Shown one piece after another: positions 17,711-27,031 of a stretch of DNA of 64,000 nt (within the stretch, counting starts at the first letter, position 1; every line of letters starts with the position of its first letter). The translations under genes and the position numbers were made by a program. The notes beneath the pieces are model-generated. The model had not been told where the DNA came from. It made no database searches and worked only from the letters and a program-made list of their open reading frames with translations. Origin of the DNA: Phycisphaeraceae bacterium (GTDB taxonomy: Bacteria; Planctomycetota; Phycisphaerae; Phycisphaerales; Phycisphaeraceae); assembly GCA_020851735.1 (NCBI GenBank), contig JADZCD010000010.1, positions 42,495 through 106,494 of the forward strand, read 5' to 3'.

Positions 17711-20194
17711 ATGCCAAGCTCTTACGTTTATCGCGGCGACCGGTTGCGCGAGGTGGCGTTTCCGCTGGGAGGCATCGGGACAGGTTGCGTGAGTCTGGAG
17801 GGACGGGGGTCGCTGCGCGACTGGGAGATCTTCAATCGGCCGAACAAAGGCTCGTTCCTGGAGCTCGCCTTTCCCATCCTGTGGTGTCAACAAGAGGGCC
17901 AGGCGAGCCAGACACGTGTGGTGCAAGGGCCGCCCGCGCGTAGCTTCACCGGCGGCCCACCTCGCATGGATTTCAAAGGCGATGGCTTCGGCACGGACCG
18001 TGCCCAGGGCGACGGCCTGCCGCATTTCAGTGAGGCGGCATTCACGGGCAAGTTCCCCTTCGCCCAGATCCGCTTCAAGCACGCGGCCTGCCCGCTGGAC
18101 GTGTCGCTCGAGGCCTTTAGCCCCTTCATACCGTTGGACGCCGAGGCGTCGGCCATGCCGGTGGCCTGCCTGACGTACCAGCTCGAGAACCGGACCAGCG
18201 CAAGGGTCCGAGCGACGCTGGCGCTGACGCTCAACAACCCCGTGGGCATGACCACGCCCCCGACGAAGGAAGAGGCGGATAAATCGTTCAACGACTTCCG
18301 CCAGGGGATGAATTGCCGCGGGATCGATTTCACCAACGAGCGTTTCCCGGCCGGCGATCACCGCCACGGGACCGTCGCGCTGACCACCGATTGGCCGGAC
18401 GTGACGGTCATGCCGAACTGGCTGCGCGGGGGCGCGTGGTTCGACAACCTGCATCACTTCTGGGACATGTTCAGCGAGAGCGGACGCTTCGACAAAGCCC
18501 CCCGCTACACCGATCGCGGCTGGCGTCACCCCGGGAGCCTGGGCCTGTGCGCGACGCTCGCGCCGGGGGAGCGGGTGGAGATGCCCATCCTCATCAGTTG
18601 GTGCTTCCCGACATTCCTCAAATACTGGGGTGAGGGTGACAAGCCCGACAGCGAGAAGCCCCGTTGGACCAACGCCTACGCGAAGCGCTACCCCACGGCC
18701 TGGGACGCGGCTGAGGATTTCTTCGCGCGGCGCAAGGATCTTGTGGGCCGCACGCGGGCGTTTCAGAAGGCCTTGTTCGGCTCTACCTTGCCGCCGGCGG
18801 TCATCGAGTCGGCCGCCAACACCGCCTCGATCCTGCGCAGCCCCACCTGCCTGCAGCTCCAGGACGGCACGTTCTATGGCTGGGAAGGGTGCGGCAACGG
18901 GGCTGGGTGTTGCGAGGGTTCCTGCACGCACGTCTGGAACTACGCGCTGACGCAAGCCTTCTTGTTCCCCTCGCTGCACCGCACGATGCGCCGGGCCGAG
19001 TACGAGCGATCCTTCGACAGCGACGAGCAGGGGCGGAAGGGCGCGGTGGTCTTCCGTCTGCCGCTGCCGCTGGGCACGCCGGCCAGCGGCAAGCACGCGG
19101 CGAGCGACGGCCAACTTGGCGGGATCGTGCAGCTCTACCGCGACTGGCGATTCAGCGGCGACGACGAGTACCTGCGATTCATGTGGCCGCATGCCAAGCG
19201 TGCGCTCGAGTTTGCGTGGCATCAATGGGACAGCGATCGGGACGGCGTGGTCGAGGGCGATCAGCACAACACCTACGACATCAACTTCCAGGGGCCGAAC
19301 CCGTTGGCGCAGTGCTTCTATCTGGCGGCGCTGGCGGCCGGAGCGAAGATGGCCCGGCATCTGGGGGACGACACGTCAGCGGCAGAGTACGAACGTCTGC
19401 ATCGCGCGGGACGGGAGAAGACCCGGCGGGAGCTCTTCAATGGCGAGTATCTAGTGCAGACACTCGACTGTCTCAAACCCGACGCGCCCAAGTACCAGCA
19501 TGGCATCGGATGTCTGAGCGATCAGGCGTTCGGACAGCTTGCCGCGCACGTGGGGGGATTGGGATATGTGCTCGACGAGGACATCATCAAGTCCTCGCTC
19601 GCGGCGGTGTTCAAGCACAACTTCCGTGGGCCGTTGGGCGATCACTGTAATCTCCAGCGGATCCATGCCCTGGCGGACGAGTCGGGGCTGCTGCTGTGCA
19701 GCTGGCCGCGCGGCGGGCGACCGAAGTACCCGTTCCCCTACAGCGACGAGGTGTGGACGGGGATCGAGTACCAGGTGGCCAGCCATCTGATCTACGAGGG
19801 GCTCGTGGAAGAAGGGCTGGCGATCGCGGGGGCGGTACGGCATCGCTACGACGGACGGCGGAGAAATCCCTACGACGAATTGGAGTGCGGGCATCACTAC
19901 GCGCGGGCCTTGGCGAGCTGGGGCATGCTGCTGGCGATGTCGGGATTCCGCTACGACGCGGTGGCAAAGACGCTTCACCTTGCTCCGCGCCTGCCCGCGG
20001 GGAGCAAGGCGCTGCGGTGCATTTTCACGACGGGGTCAGCCTGGGGGACATTCAACTATGACGGGCGGACGCTCGCCATCCGACCGGTGCAGGGAGACCT
20101 TGAGATTCATCGCGTGATTCTCGAGGGCAAGACCGTCGAAGTCGATCCAAGTCGCCGCATCGCGCGCGCGGGCAAGACCTGGAAGACGAGCTGA
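17711..20194 (+). CDS. GH116 family glucosidase (non-lysosomal glucosylceramidase-like)
   Basis: This 827-residue protein starts at MPSSYVYRG (17711), where a GACAGGAG site precedes the ATG. The N-terminal beta-sandwich domain begins with FPLGGIGTGCVSLEGRG, typical of the family. The C-terminal (alpha/alpha)6 barrel carries CCEGSCTHVWNY, with the candidate nucleophile Glu402, and HNTYDINFQGPNPL, with the candidate acid/base Asp523. The spacing is close to that of archaeal SSO1353. Family activities are beta-glucosidase, xylosidase or glucosylceramidase. No signal peptide is seen. A GH32/43-like propeller gene follows after 27 bases, probably in one transcript. Confidence 0.88.
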   Translation: MPSSYVYRGDRLREVAFPLGGIGTGCVSLEGRGSLRDWEIFNRPNKGSFLELAFPILWCQQEGQASQTRVVQGPPARSFTGGPPRMDFKGDGFGTDRAQGDGLPHFSEAAFTGKFPFAQIRFKHAACPLDVSLEAFSPFIPLDAEASAMPVACLTYQLENRTSARVRATLALTLNNPVGMTTPPTKEEADKSFNDFRQGMNCRGIDFTNERFPAGDHRHGTVALTTDWPDVTVMPNWLRGGAWFDNLHHFWDMFSESGRFDKAPRYTDRGWRHPGSLGLCATLAPGERVEMPILISWCFPTFLKYWGEGDKPDSEKPRWTNAYAKRYPTAWDAAEDFFARRKDLVGRTRAFQKALFGSTLPPAVIESAANTASILRSPTCLQLQDGTFYGWEGCGNGAGCCEGSCTHVWNYALTQAFLFPSLHRTMRRAEYERSFDSDEQGRKGAVVFRLPLPLGTPASGKHAASDGQLGGIVQLYRDWRFSGDDEYLRFMWPHAKRALEFAWHQWDSDRDGVVEGDQHNTYDINFQGPNPLAQCFYLAALAAGAKMARHLGDDTSAAEYERLHRAGREKTRRELFNGEYLVQTLDCLKPDAPKYQHGIGCLSDQAFGQLAAHVGGLGYVLDEDIIKSSLAAVFKHNFRGPLGDHCNLQRIHALADESGLLLCSWPRGGRPKYPFPYSDEVWTGIEYQVASHLIYEGLVEEGLAIAGAVRHRYDGRRRNPYDELECGHHYARALASWGMLLAMSGFRYDAVAKTLHLAPRLPAGSKALRCIFTTGSAWGTFNYDGRTLAIRPVQGDLEIHRVILEGKTVEVDPSRRIARAGKTWKTS

Positions 20195-20221
20195 CGCGTA
20201 CCCTCTTCATGAAAGGCCCCC

Positions 20222-21112
20222 ATGCCCATGGCGATTACCGTCACCCCACCATTTCGAGACGTGTACACCCCCGGGCCGAACATCAACGATCACAGCTTCA
20301 TCCGGGCCGGCGACACGTGGCATCTGTTTCACATCTGGAATGCGCCCGGCACGCCACTGGACAACGTGATCGGCCACGCCACTAGCAAGGACCTCATCAC
20401 CTGGCAGCGGCAGCCGGACATCCTGCCTAAGACCCCCAAGCCCTCCTGGGAGTGGCACCCGGGGGCCAACGCGCCCTACTGCTTCGAACACGCGGGAACC
20501 TACTACCTGTTCTACAGCCGGTACGACTGGCCCGAGGGCCGGCGGCACCAGCGTCAGCACATCGGCGTCGCCACCAGCACCGACCTGTTCAACTGGACGC
20601 CATGCCCCGACAACCCGGTCTTCCACCCCGCCCCCTGGTGGTCGCCGTGGGAGGACGCCGACTCGAACCAGTTCCGCCCCGGCTGCTGCCGTGATCCGCA
20701 CGTGATTCGGGTGGATAGTCAGTTCTTCCTCTACTACGTCGCCCTGACCCACAAACCTCGCGTGTGCGCCATCGGCCACGCGGTCTCCCGTGACCTGCTG
20801 CACTGGGAGGACCGTGGCCCGGTGCTGGAGATGGGACTTTTCGAGCGCGAGCCGATCATGTGCGAGTCGCCCGGCGTCGTGTTCCACGGCGGCCGCTGGC
20901 ACCTGTTCTACACCCAGGATCTTTCCACGTGGCATGCCGTCGCCGACACGCCCTTCGAATTCAGCAAGCCTGGACGACTCATCAGTACCCATGCCTCCGA
21001 GGTATTCGCGTGGGACGGACGCTGGTACATGTCCCACTGCTGCCACGGCGGCCTGAGCCTAGCCCGCATCGACATGTCGGCCGACCCGCCGCGGGTTTTC
21101 GGCATCGAATAA
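20222..21112 (+). CDS. five-bladed beta-propeller glycosidase, GH32/GH43-like
   Basis: This is a 296-residue protein with repeated blade patterns such as HLFHIW, YYLFYSR, FFLYYVA and WHLFYTQD. The three acidic positions of the GH32/GH43/GH68 clan can be proposed: Asp23 in NDHSF, Asp158 in CCRDPHV (the RDP motif) and Glu215 in CESPGV. There is no signal peptide. A paralogue-like protein with the same arrangement lies at 33458-34423. It is probably co-transcribed with the GH116 gene. Family assignment is by motif only and the substrate is unknown. Confidence 0.75.
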   Translation: MPMAITVTPPFRDVYTPGPNINDHSFIRAGDTWHLFHIWNAPGTPLDNVIGHATSKDLITWQRQPDILPKTPKPSWEWHPGANAPYCFEHAGTYYLFYSRYDWPEGRRHQRQHIGVATSTDLFNWTPCPDNPVFHPAPWWSPWEDADSNQFRPGCCRDPHVIRVDSQFFLYYVALTHKPRVCAIGHAVSRDLLHWEDRGPVLEMGLFEREPIMCESPGVVFHGGRWHLFYTQDLSTWHAVADTPFEFSKPGRLISTHASEVFAWDGRWYMSHCCHGGLSLARIDMSADPPRVFGIE

Positions 21113-21129
21113 GGGGCGGCCTTGTACGG

Positions 21130-22044
21130 TCAGCCTATGCCGTCCGGGATATGGCAGTTAAAACTCCAGCGCGAGTCGGCCGGGGGGAGGTTCGGTGGTT
21201 CGACGTTCTGCATGCAGCGGAAATTCACGAAGTTGGGCTTGACCACCTCCTGCCAAATCCGCTCGAGCTCCACGAACGACACCGGCTTGTGCTCCTTGGG
21301 GGCGTCCTTGTCGTATGCCGCCAGCAGTTCCTTGGCCCTGCGGCCCAGGTACGCCACCTCGTCACGCACCATCCGCTCGCCCACACGACGGTCCGCCTGC
21401 GGCGCGTCGGCGCCCATGGCAAAATGCCGGTGCTCCTCCCGCAAGCTCTTCTGAACTTCCGGGGGCGGGATGCGCGACACGTCCACGCACTCGGGCCGCA
21501 GCGCCCACAGCAGGCTCGTTTCCACCTTGCCCGCGTGGTCACCCTTGTTGTTGCCCTGGCCGTCGAAGCCGTTGATGTTGGCCTCCCAGTCGGGCAGGCC
21601 GTACAACCGCATCGACAGGTGGGGTTGCAGCAGCCCGGTGAGCGTCTTCAGATCCGTCCAGTTCGCGCCGTAGTGTCCTGTCAGCATGATGGCCGCGTGG
21701 AAGCCCAGGGCATCGAAGGCCCGCCACTGATAGCACACATGCTTGAAGTGAATCCACGCCGGCACGGCCGTCAGCCACGTCCGCATCTGGCCGATCGCAT
21801 TCCGCGCCCAGGGGGCGAACACGCCTGTTTCGTGGACGTGCCAGAAGTCCACCGGCGCGACGATCCCTCCGTGCGCGCGCGCGGCGGCGACGCAGATCGC
21901 CTGCGCCTTGAGCGCATCAAGCCCCAGGGCGTTCTGAGGTCCGTGCGGCTCGCACAATCCCTGGGGCACCCACACCACCGGGCACGCCGCCATGGCCGCT
22001 TCGAGCTCGTCGGGAAACATCCGCTCCCACTGCACCTCACGCAT
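21130..22044 (-). CDS. creatininase-family amidohydrolase
   Basis: This 304-residue protein has the creatininase signatures: EPHGPQNALGLD (metal ligands), TGHYGANW and DHAGKVETSLLW. Family members are cytoplasmic metal-dependent amidohydrolases acting on creatinine, the formamide of riboflavin/F420 precursors, or unknown amides. An ATG at 22050 sits directly against the GGAGG, so the second ATG at 22044, with six bases of spacing, is the better start. The usual ExHGxHLP block is altered here (Q-N instead of H-L), so activity may differ. It converges with the propeller glycosidase. Confidence 0.75.
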   Translation of the reverse strand: MREVQWERMFPDELEAAMAACPVVWVPQGLCEPHGPQNALGLDALKAQAICVAAARAHGGIVAPVDFWHVHETGVFAPWARNAIGQMRTWLTAVPAWIHFKHVCYQWRAFDALGFHAAIMLTGHYGANWTDLKTLTGLLQPHLSMRLYGLPDWEANINGFDGQGNNKGDHAGKVETSLLWALRPECVDVSRIPPPEVQKSLREEHRHFAMGADAPQADRRVGERMVRDEVAYLGRRAKELLAAYDKDAPKEHKPVSFVELERIWQEVVKPNFVNFRCMQNVEPPNLPPADSRWSFNCHIPDGIG

Positions 22045-22312
22045 GGTCATCCTCCAGGATCACAACGCCTTGCGATTCACCGTCCTTGGTCGTGGTTGGA
22101 AGTGCGACGCGGTGTCGGCATCTGACGGGCGCCGGACGGATCGGCCCTATCTTTTTGCGCCTATCGTCGCCTGAGGATCGTTGTGGTTCAGCTCTCGCCC
22201 ATCCTCGGGCTCGCGATCGGACACTACTTTACTCGTGCCCGCATAGGAAAGATAAAGCCCACGTCCGGGGACGCAGGCTTGCATGGAGTGACGTGTTGCA
22301 TAGCCCTCAGGA

Positions 22313-23530
22313 TCAGCGTCGGCGGAGCAGAGACAGGCCACCGAGCGCCAGCAGGCTCAGCGTCGCCGGCTCGGGCACTACCGCCGCCGCGCCGCCGGTC
22401 AGGATCGCCTTGAACGGGTTGATGTCCGACAACGTGATCACGCCGTCGCCGTTGGGATCCACGTCCGTCAGCACCACCTCCGGATACGCCGCCTGCCAGG
22501 CTGCCGTGTCCGTCAGCGCCAACTTGAACGGATTGATGTCCGACAACGTGATCACGCCGTCGCCGTTGAAGTCGCCGGGAATGTACGACGGCGCCACCGA
22601 CACGCGGAAGTCGATGTCATCGAAAAGGATGGAGGGAGACTCGGTGATCTTTCCCTCATCGAGCCAGAAATAAGGATCGCCCTCGGAGTAGGCGACGGAG
22701 TAGATGACGACAGCATAGTTGTCGTAGGTCTGCGTGAGGTTGGCGGTCATGAAGTTCTTGGGCGCGGCAATCCACATGTCGTCGCCGGCGTTGTCGGTCG
22801 AGACGTTGCGCCAGATGTTGAACTCATCGGAGTAGTCATGGCCGGGGGGGGGAGCGGTCAGCGCGAACGCTCCGAAGCTGCAATAGGCGAGGATGTCGCC
22901 GTCGAGGTTCTGGGGGTTGCCGTAGAGGATGGGGGTTATGAAGTTGCCAGCCGTGCCGTCAGTGAGGTAGGCCGTGTCGTGAGGAAAATCAAAGTTCAGG
23001 CCGTAGAGGCTGACGTTGAACCAGGAGCCGGGGTGGTTGTCGAGGAGGTCTTGGAAGAAGCTGAAGGAGAAGGAGATGGGGCCGGCGACCTGATTGGCCG
23101 GGGCGTGGATCCACAGGCCGGTGCGGGAGCGGAAGAGGATGTTCTCCATGACGTGGTTGCCGCTGCCGGGGTTGATCGGATCAACGGAGCGGTTGAAGGT
23201 GCCCAAGTCGCCGGTGGGCCGGGTGTCGCCGCCGGTCTCGGCGAGGTCGCGGGGGTCGTTGTAGGTGGAGAAGCCGGCGGTGGCGTTGGGGTCGTCAGCC
23301 TGGGAGGGCGGGCCCCACATGGCCAGCCAGCGGCCCCAGTCGGTGTCGATGTTGGAGCGGTGAATGGGGATGTAGTTGTTCAGGCTGTCGTTGCCGCCGG
23401 ACGTCTTGAGATTGTCCACACTCTCAAAGTCGCCGTTAGGAATCAGGTTGCCCGAAAGGGCCGCGAAGGCAGGGCCGGACACGATCAGCAACAGGGCTGC
23501 GGCCAGGACGGGGCGCAAGGACATACGCAT
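22313..23530 (-). CDS. secreted PEP-CTERM protein with dockerin-like repeats
   Basis: This 405-residue protein has a signal peptide (RPVLAAALLLIVSGPAFA), a beta-rich region of unknown function beginning NLIPNGDFES, and two dockerin-like calcium motifs (FNGDGVITLSDINPF and PNGDGVITLSDINPF). The tail is VPEPATLSLLALGG followed by a basic end, the PEP-CTERM sorting signal cut by an exosortase. The protein would be exported and linked to the cell surface or matrix. The DNA of the two calcium motifs is nearly identical, suggesting recent duplication. A GAGGAG site lies eight bases before the ATG. Confidence 0.88.
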   Translation of the reverse strand: MRMSLRPVLAAALLLIVSGPAFAALSGNLIPNGDFESVDNLKTSGGNDSLNNYIPIHRSNIDTDWGRWLAMWGPPSQADDPNATAGFSTYNDPRDLAETGGDTRPTGDLGTFNRSVDPINPGSGNHVMENILFRSRTGLWIHAPANQVAGPISFSFSFFQDLLDNHPGSWFNVSLYGLNFDFPHDTAYLTDGTAGNFITPILYGNPQNLDGDILAYCSFGAFALTAPPPGHDYSDEFNIWRNVSTDNAGDDMWIAAPKNFMTANLTQTYDNYAVVIYSVAYSEGDPYFWLDEGKITESPSILFDDIDFRVSVAPSYIPGDFNGDGVITLSDINPFKLALTDTAAWQAAYPEVVLTDVDPNGDGVITLSDINPFKAILTGGAAAVVPEPATLSLLALGGLSLLRRR

Positions 23531-23700
23531 CGCATCTTCTCCTCGTAGAGTGATCGAACTTCGTGATTAATCCAGACCACGCGCCTAGCGCGATGCCTTC
23601 GATGGCTGGACGAGTAATCGAATCGGTAAATCGTTAGCGGCCGACAAAAAACAGTGCCTGAAACATATGATTTAGCCGCAACAACGAAGACCCCACTTTC

Positions 23701-23712
23701 GTACTATAGTAC
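23701..23712. promoter_or_regulatory. 12-base perfect palindrome, possible operator
   Basis: GTACTATAGTAC is a perfect 12-base palindrome about 170 bases upstream of the PEP-CTERM gene. It could be a repressor site; no regulator gene is adjacent. Confidence 0.25.
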
Positions 23713-23760
23713 CGGTCAGACGTGCATGCAAGAAAAAAATAAGGGTCGGATTTCAATTCC

Positions 23761-23781
23761 TTGGTATGGAATAAGTACCAA
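23761..23781. promoter_or_regulatory. inverted repeat TTGGTA-N9-TACCAA
   Basis: Two perfect six-base arms separated by nine bases, 50 bases from the 23701 palindrome and sharing its GTA/TAC ends. Possibly a second site for the same DNA-binding protein. Confidence 0.25.
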
Positions 23782-23981
23782 TCCGCCAGCATATAGATCA
23801 GTGTTTTTTGTGTTGGGCTTGCGAGGATGATGGCGGACCCTGCCAAGCGGGGCGGGGCGTGATTTGTCCCGTAGCGGGGAAAATTCCGGCGGCGGCGCGG
23901 GGCTGCAAGCCATGGCATGGGCGGTGGACGGCGCTAGGATGCGGGCATGGCGTGTGAACCTGGGGTGGGTCCGCAGGATTA

Positions 23982-25118
23982 ATGAAAGGATGGGCAAGGA
24001 TGGACGCGAAGAACCAGCGGTTCGCCTACGAGCACCAGTTCATTGAGGAGGATCCGGGGTATCGGGATTGGGGAGGGATGGTGTGCGCGGACTTCGACGG
24101 GGATGGTCGGATGGAGTTCGCCACGGGTGGGCGAGGGGGTTTTTATCACCTGTACGATCTTGAGCCGTTGGGGAGGCGTTGGACGCGGCATGTGATCACC
24201 AATGCTATTGAGCCGCAGGTGGGAGCGGTGGCGGTGGACTATGACGGGGACGGGCGGATGGAGATCGTCTGCGGGGACTGGCATCACCAGTTGTGGTGGA
24301 TCGAGCGGCCGGGGGAGGGTCTGGCGGGCTGGCGGCCGCACGTGGTGCATGAAGGTTTGACGGACCCGCATGACATGCTGACGGGAGACGTCGACGGGGA
24401 CGGGAAGGTGGAGGTGTTGGTGCGTGAGAAGGACGGGCGGGCGATGATTTTTCGGCCGGGGCGTGAGGTGCGCAGGCCCTGGACAATGCAGGTGATTGCC
24501 GAGGGATTGGCGGGGGACGGGACGGCGTTGACGCCCAGCGTGACGGGTCGGGGGCTGGACGTGGTGACGAACCAGGGTTGGTTCGTGAACGTGAACGGGG
24601 ACGGAACGCGTTGGGAGCGTCGGCCGCTGGTGCCTGAGGGTTTGGGGTGGGATCGGGAGTCGCGGCTGGTGGTGGCGGACGTGGATGGGGATGGCCAGGT
24701 GGAGGTGGTGATCACGGAATCGGAGCTCAAGGAGAACGCGCGGCTGGCGCTGTTGCGTCGGCTGGGGAGCGTGTCGGAGGCGTGGCGGCCGGAGATTTTG
24801 TTGCCGGCGGAGGCAGGGCATCAGGCGATCCACTCGCTGGCGGCGGCGGATCTGGATGGGGATGGGAGGCTGGAGATTTTCGCGGCCGAGATGGAAAAGG
24901 GACGGGGCCAGTGGATGGCGTTGTCGCGGGAGGGGTCGGGATGGCGGACGCACGTATTGCTGGACGCGAACCTGGGAACGCACAGCGCGACGGTGGCGGA
25001 CGTGGACGGGGACGGCCGCTTGGAACTGGTGGGCAAGACGTGGCACGGGTGTTACGCCAACGGAAACAGGGGTCGGAGCCACGTGGACTGCCTATGGCCC
25101 CTGCCGCGACAGGGCTAG
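23982..25118 (+). CDS. FG-GAP/VCBS-type beta-propeller protein
   Basis: This is a 378-residue protein made of repeated blades. Each carries a DxDGDGxxE calcium motif: ADFDGDGRMEF, VDYDGDGRMEI, GDVDGDGKVEV, ADVDGDGQVEV, ADLDGDGRLEI and ADVDGDGRLEL. Such propellers bind ligands or proteins and are usually extracellular, yet no signal peptide is visible at either candidate start (23982, or MDAKNQRF at 24000). The role is unknown. The sequence is G-rich on this strand, with GGGGACGGG repeated at blade boundaries. Confidence 0.75.
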   Translation: MKGWARMDAKNQRFAYEHQFIEEDPGYRDWGGMVCADFDGDGRMEFATGGRGGFYHLYDLEPLGRRWTRHVITNAIEPQVGAVAVDYDGDGRMEIVCGDWHHQLWWIERPGEGLAGWRPHVVHEGLTDPHDMLTGDVDGDGKVEVLVREKDGRAMIFRPGREVRRPWTMQVIAEGLAGDGTALTPSVTGRGLDVVTNQGWFVNVNGDGTRWERRPLVPEGLGWDRESRLVVADVDGDGQVEVVITESELKENARLALLRRLGSVSEAWRPEILLPAEAGHQAIHSLAAADLDGDGRLEIFAAEMEKGRGQWMALSREGSGWRTHVLLDANLGTHSATVADVDGDGRLELVGKTWHGCYANGNRGRSHVDCLWPLPRQG

Positions 25119-25638
25119 CGGGGCGGGGCGATGGCTTTCGCCGGGGTCGGGGCGGGCTGGCTATCATGGCGGCACGTTCGAGGATGACCGCTACTTACAG
25201 CCCTATCGCCAATCGCTTGAGCGGCACGGGACGGACTTCAAGTGACGCTCTGGGCGAGCCAGCGGACGCAGCGGGTGCGTTTCGCGGTGATGGCGAAGAT
25301 GTTAGATTTTTTTGGGGCAAGCGGCGGATGGACGCATGGGGTGCGCAGAGAATTCCGCCTGGGGGGTGGGGGGTTATCAAACGCCCCAGTTGATCGGTCC
25401 CCGATGGCTCGGCCCAGTTGGGCGCCTGCCGCGCCACCTGATCGATCCCACCCGATCTTCGCTGGTTATGGCGACTCACCGACCAGGGCGGCGTCTGCCC
25501 TGCCTCAGCTACCCCCCCCCGCGCTGCGGCAGGGCATACGGGTACCCTGCAATGCCCTGATCCATCAACACCGCCAGATCAAACGGCTTGCCCGCATCCT
25601 GCTTCCGCGTCAGTTCAATCTTGACCAGCCACGACCCG
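25119..25638. other. gene-poor region with gene remnants
   Basis: About 520 bases with no intact gene. A frameshifted methyltransferase-like fragment starts at 25177 (listed separately). On the minus strand, 25500-25632 reads WLVKIELTRKQDAG then FDLAVLMDQGIAGYPYALP, a protein-like stretch without a start that may be another remnant. A C-run lies near 25510. Confidence 0.35.
25177..25320 (+). pseudogene. N-terminal fragment of a SAM-dependent methyltransferase-like gene, frameshifted
   Basis: One frame reads FEDDRYLQPYRQSLERHG then TDFK and stops at 25243-25245. The next frame continues VTLWASQRTQRVRFAVM then AKMLDFFGAS. Joined by a one-base shift near 25240, this resembles the start of planctomycete class I methyltransferases, where a Y..R.L..HG..F..LLW.S...Q..RF.V. 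pattern is common. The SAM-binding region that should follow is absent. I recognise this from memory of the family, so it is tentative. Confidence 0.35.
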
Positions 25639-26415
25639 TTACACCCCGTACAAGTCCGTGCGGCGATCGCGCAGGTGCGCCATGGGCCCCTGCCGCGCTC
25701 GGTCCGCCTCGGCCAGATCAATCGTCGTCACCGAGTAATCGCCCTGGGAACTTGTTGTATCGTGGATCACCTCGCCGCGCGGGCCGGTCACCAGAGATTG
25801 CCGCGGATGCGTAAACGCGATGAACACCTCGCTCTCGAACGACCGCGTACGCATCATGGCCAGGTTCAGATCGTCGTGCATGCCATAGGTCGGGTTAAAG
25901 ATCACCCTCGCCCCGGCCTTGGCCATAGCCCGAACGGTCTCCGGCCAGCGTCGATCCGCGCAGATCATCACGCCGAACGGCCCAAAATCCGCCTCAAACA
26001 CACCGAGCTTCCCGCCCCGCGTGAATTTCTGGTCGTGCGTCTGGCAATGCAGTTTGTCGTACACCCCCGCTAATCTCCCCGCGCGATCGTAGACCAGCGC
26101 GCTGTTAAAGATCTGTTCGCCCTCCCGCCGCGTGCAGCCTAAGACCATCCAGGCCCGGCTGGCCGCGCACCACGCGGAAATGTGGCGCGTGAGGACCGAT
26201 GTGGCCGGATCGACCGCCCAGCCTAGAAGATCCGCGCGGGTCACAGACGCCTGGTTGGCCGCGTAGCCGTCCAGAAAGCATTCCGGCGTGACGACCACGT
26301 CCATGTCCTGCCCCGCAAGCTGCGCCAGCACGCCCATCAACTGATCCGCATTCCATCGCACCTCGCCCTTGCGGGGTTCCAAGCGGATCTGTGCCACGTG
26401 GATTTCGTGCTTCAT
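25639..26415 (-). CDS. nitrilase-superfamily carbon-nitrogen hydrolase
   Basis: This 258-residue protein carries the full catalytic triad of the superfamily: Glu45 in VVTPECFLDGY, Lys121 in YDKLHCQTHD and Cys152 in VMICADRRWPE. The family hydrolyses amides, nitriles or carbamoyl groups in the cytoplasm. The surrounding motif (NPTYGMHDDLN, RSFESEVFIAFTHP) fits the broad amidohydrolase branch rather than true nitrilases. The ATG at 26415 lies only a few bases after a TGA that ends an upstream broken frame, hinting that it was once downstream in an operon. Confidence 0.85.
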   Translation of the reverse strand: MKHEIHVAQIRLEPRKGEVRWNADQLMGVLAQLAGQDMDVVVTPECFLDGYAANQASVTRADLLGWAVDPATSVLTRHISAWCAASRAWMVLGCTRREGEQIFNSALVYDRAGRLAGVYDKLHCQTHDQKFTRGGKLGVFEADFGPFGVMICADRRWPETVRAMAKAGARVIFNPTYGMHDDLNLAMMRTRSFESEVFIAFTHPRQSLVTGPRGEVIHDTTSSQGDYSVTTIDLAEADRARQGPMAHLRDRRTDLYGV

Positions 26416-26418
26416 GCT

Positions 26419-26523
26419 TCACCGGCCGCCGGGTTTGTCCGTGCCAAGAAGTCGAATCAGATCCCCCAAGTCCCTGTCGCCACGCCCGCCATGGATTCCC
26501 TTGGGCGCGGACGCTAAGCGGAG
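26419..26523 (-). pseudogene. possible C-terminal remnant of a gene upstream of the nitrilase
   Basis: A 34-codon open stretch reads GDRDLGDLIRLLGTDKPGGR before a TGA that ends three bases from the nitrilase ATG. It has no start of its own. It looks like the end of a protein whose front part is missing, next to the integrase remnant. Family not recognised; this could be chance. Confidence 0.2.
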
Positions 26524-26734
26524 TTATGTCGCTTGGCATGATACGCACGGATGCGCATAGGCGGCAATCGTCGCGACTTTACAGGACGGCCCGAGAAGCA
26601 GCGGATGCCCTCACGCCATTGGCAGACACAGGTCGAGGCTGTTGGGAAGACCGCGCCTCCGGCGACAGCGACGGCCGCCCCAGCTGAGTCTTTCCCCTCC
26701 ACGAAACGGCCCCGTCCACACAACCCACCCCAAG

Positions 26735-26990
26735 CGATCCCCCTGCGCCTACGTCGCTGCCAAGCACTACCTGCAGGTGGCGGACGAACACTTCAGCGAA
26801 GCGATTAACCCGGACGTGCGCCCGGAACAACCCCTGCAAGTGCGCCCGGACTGATCAGCAGATCCACACCCGAAACGCCCGCCGAAAATCCGGCACAGAA
26901 TCCGGCACAGCAGGTGCACGTTCCAGGCCGCAGGATGCCGCACGACCAGAGCCGACGCTCAAAAGACCCCACGTTTTCTCGGGTTTTCCG
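26735..26990 (+). pseudogene. C-terminal remnant of a tyrosine recombinase (phage-type integrase)
   Basis: The stretch from about 26750 reads AYVAAKHYLQVADEHFSEAI. KHYLQV.DEHF is the characteristic end of planctomycete integrases and contains the nucleophile Tyr. After a short Pro-rich tail the frame stops at 26852. A neighbouring frame continues with KSGTESGTAGA, resembling the tails of the same family, so at least one frameshift is likely. The catalytic Arg boxes are not found upstream. It lies 40 bases from the 3' end of tRNA-Glu, a classic integration site, and marks an old integrated element. Confidence 0.55.
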
Positions 26991-27031
26991 CGATACGGAG
27001 GCAGGAGATGGGTACGCTAACAAACACCGAA

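Larger units (their letters stand above)
23531..23981. other. intergenic region with palindromes
   Basis: About 450 bases between the PEP-CTERM gene and the FG-GAP gene, noticeably more AT-rich than the rest of the window around 23640-23820. No gene is supported. It holds two short palindromes listed separately. Confidence 0.4.

Noticed and set aside
17642..19360. Long minus-strand frame (572 codons) opposite the GH116 gene
   Set aside because: Low-complexity Arg/Ala/Val composition and no motif; the plus-strand GH116 motifs are clear.
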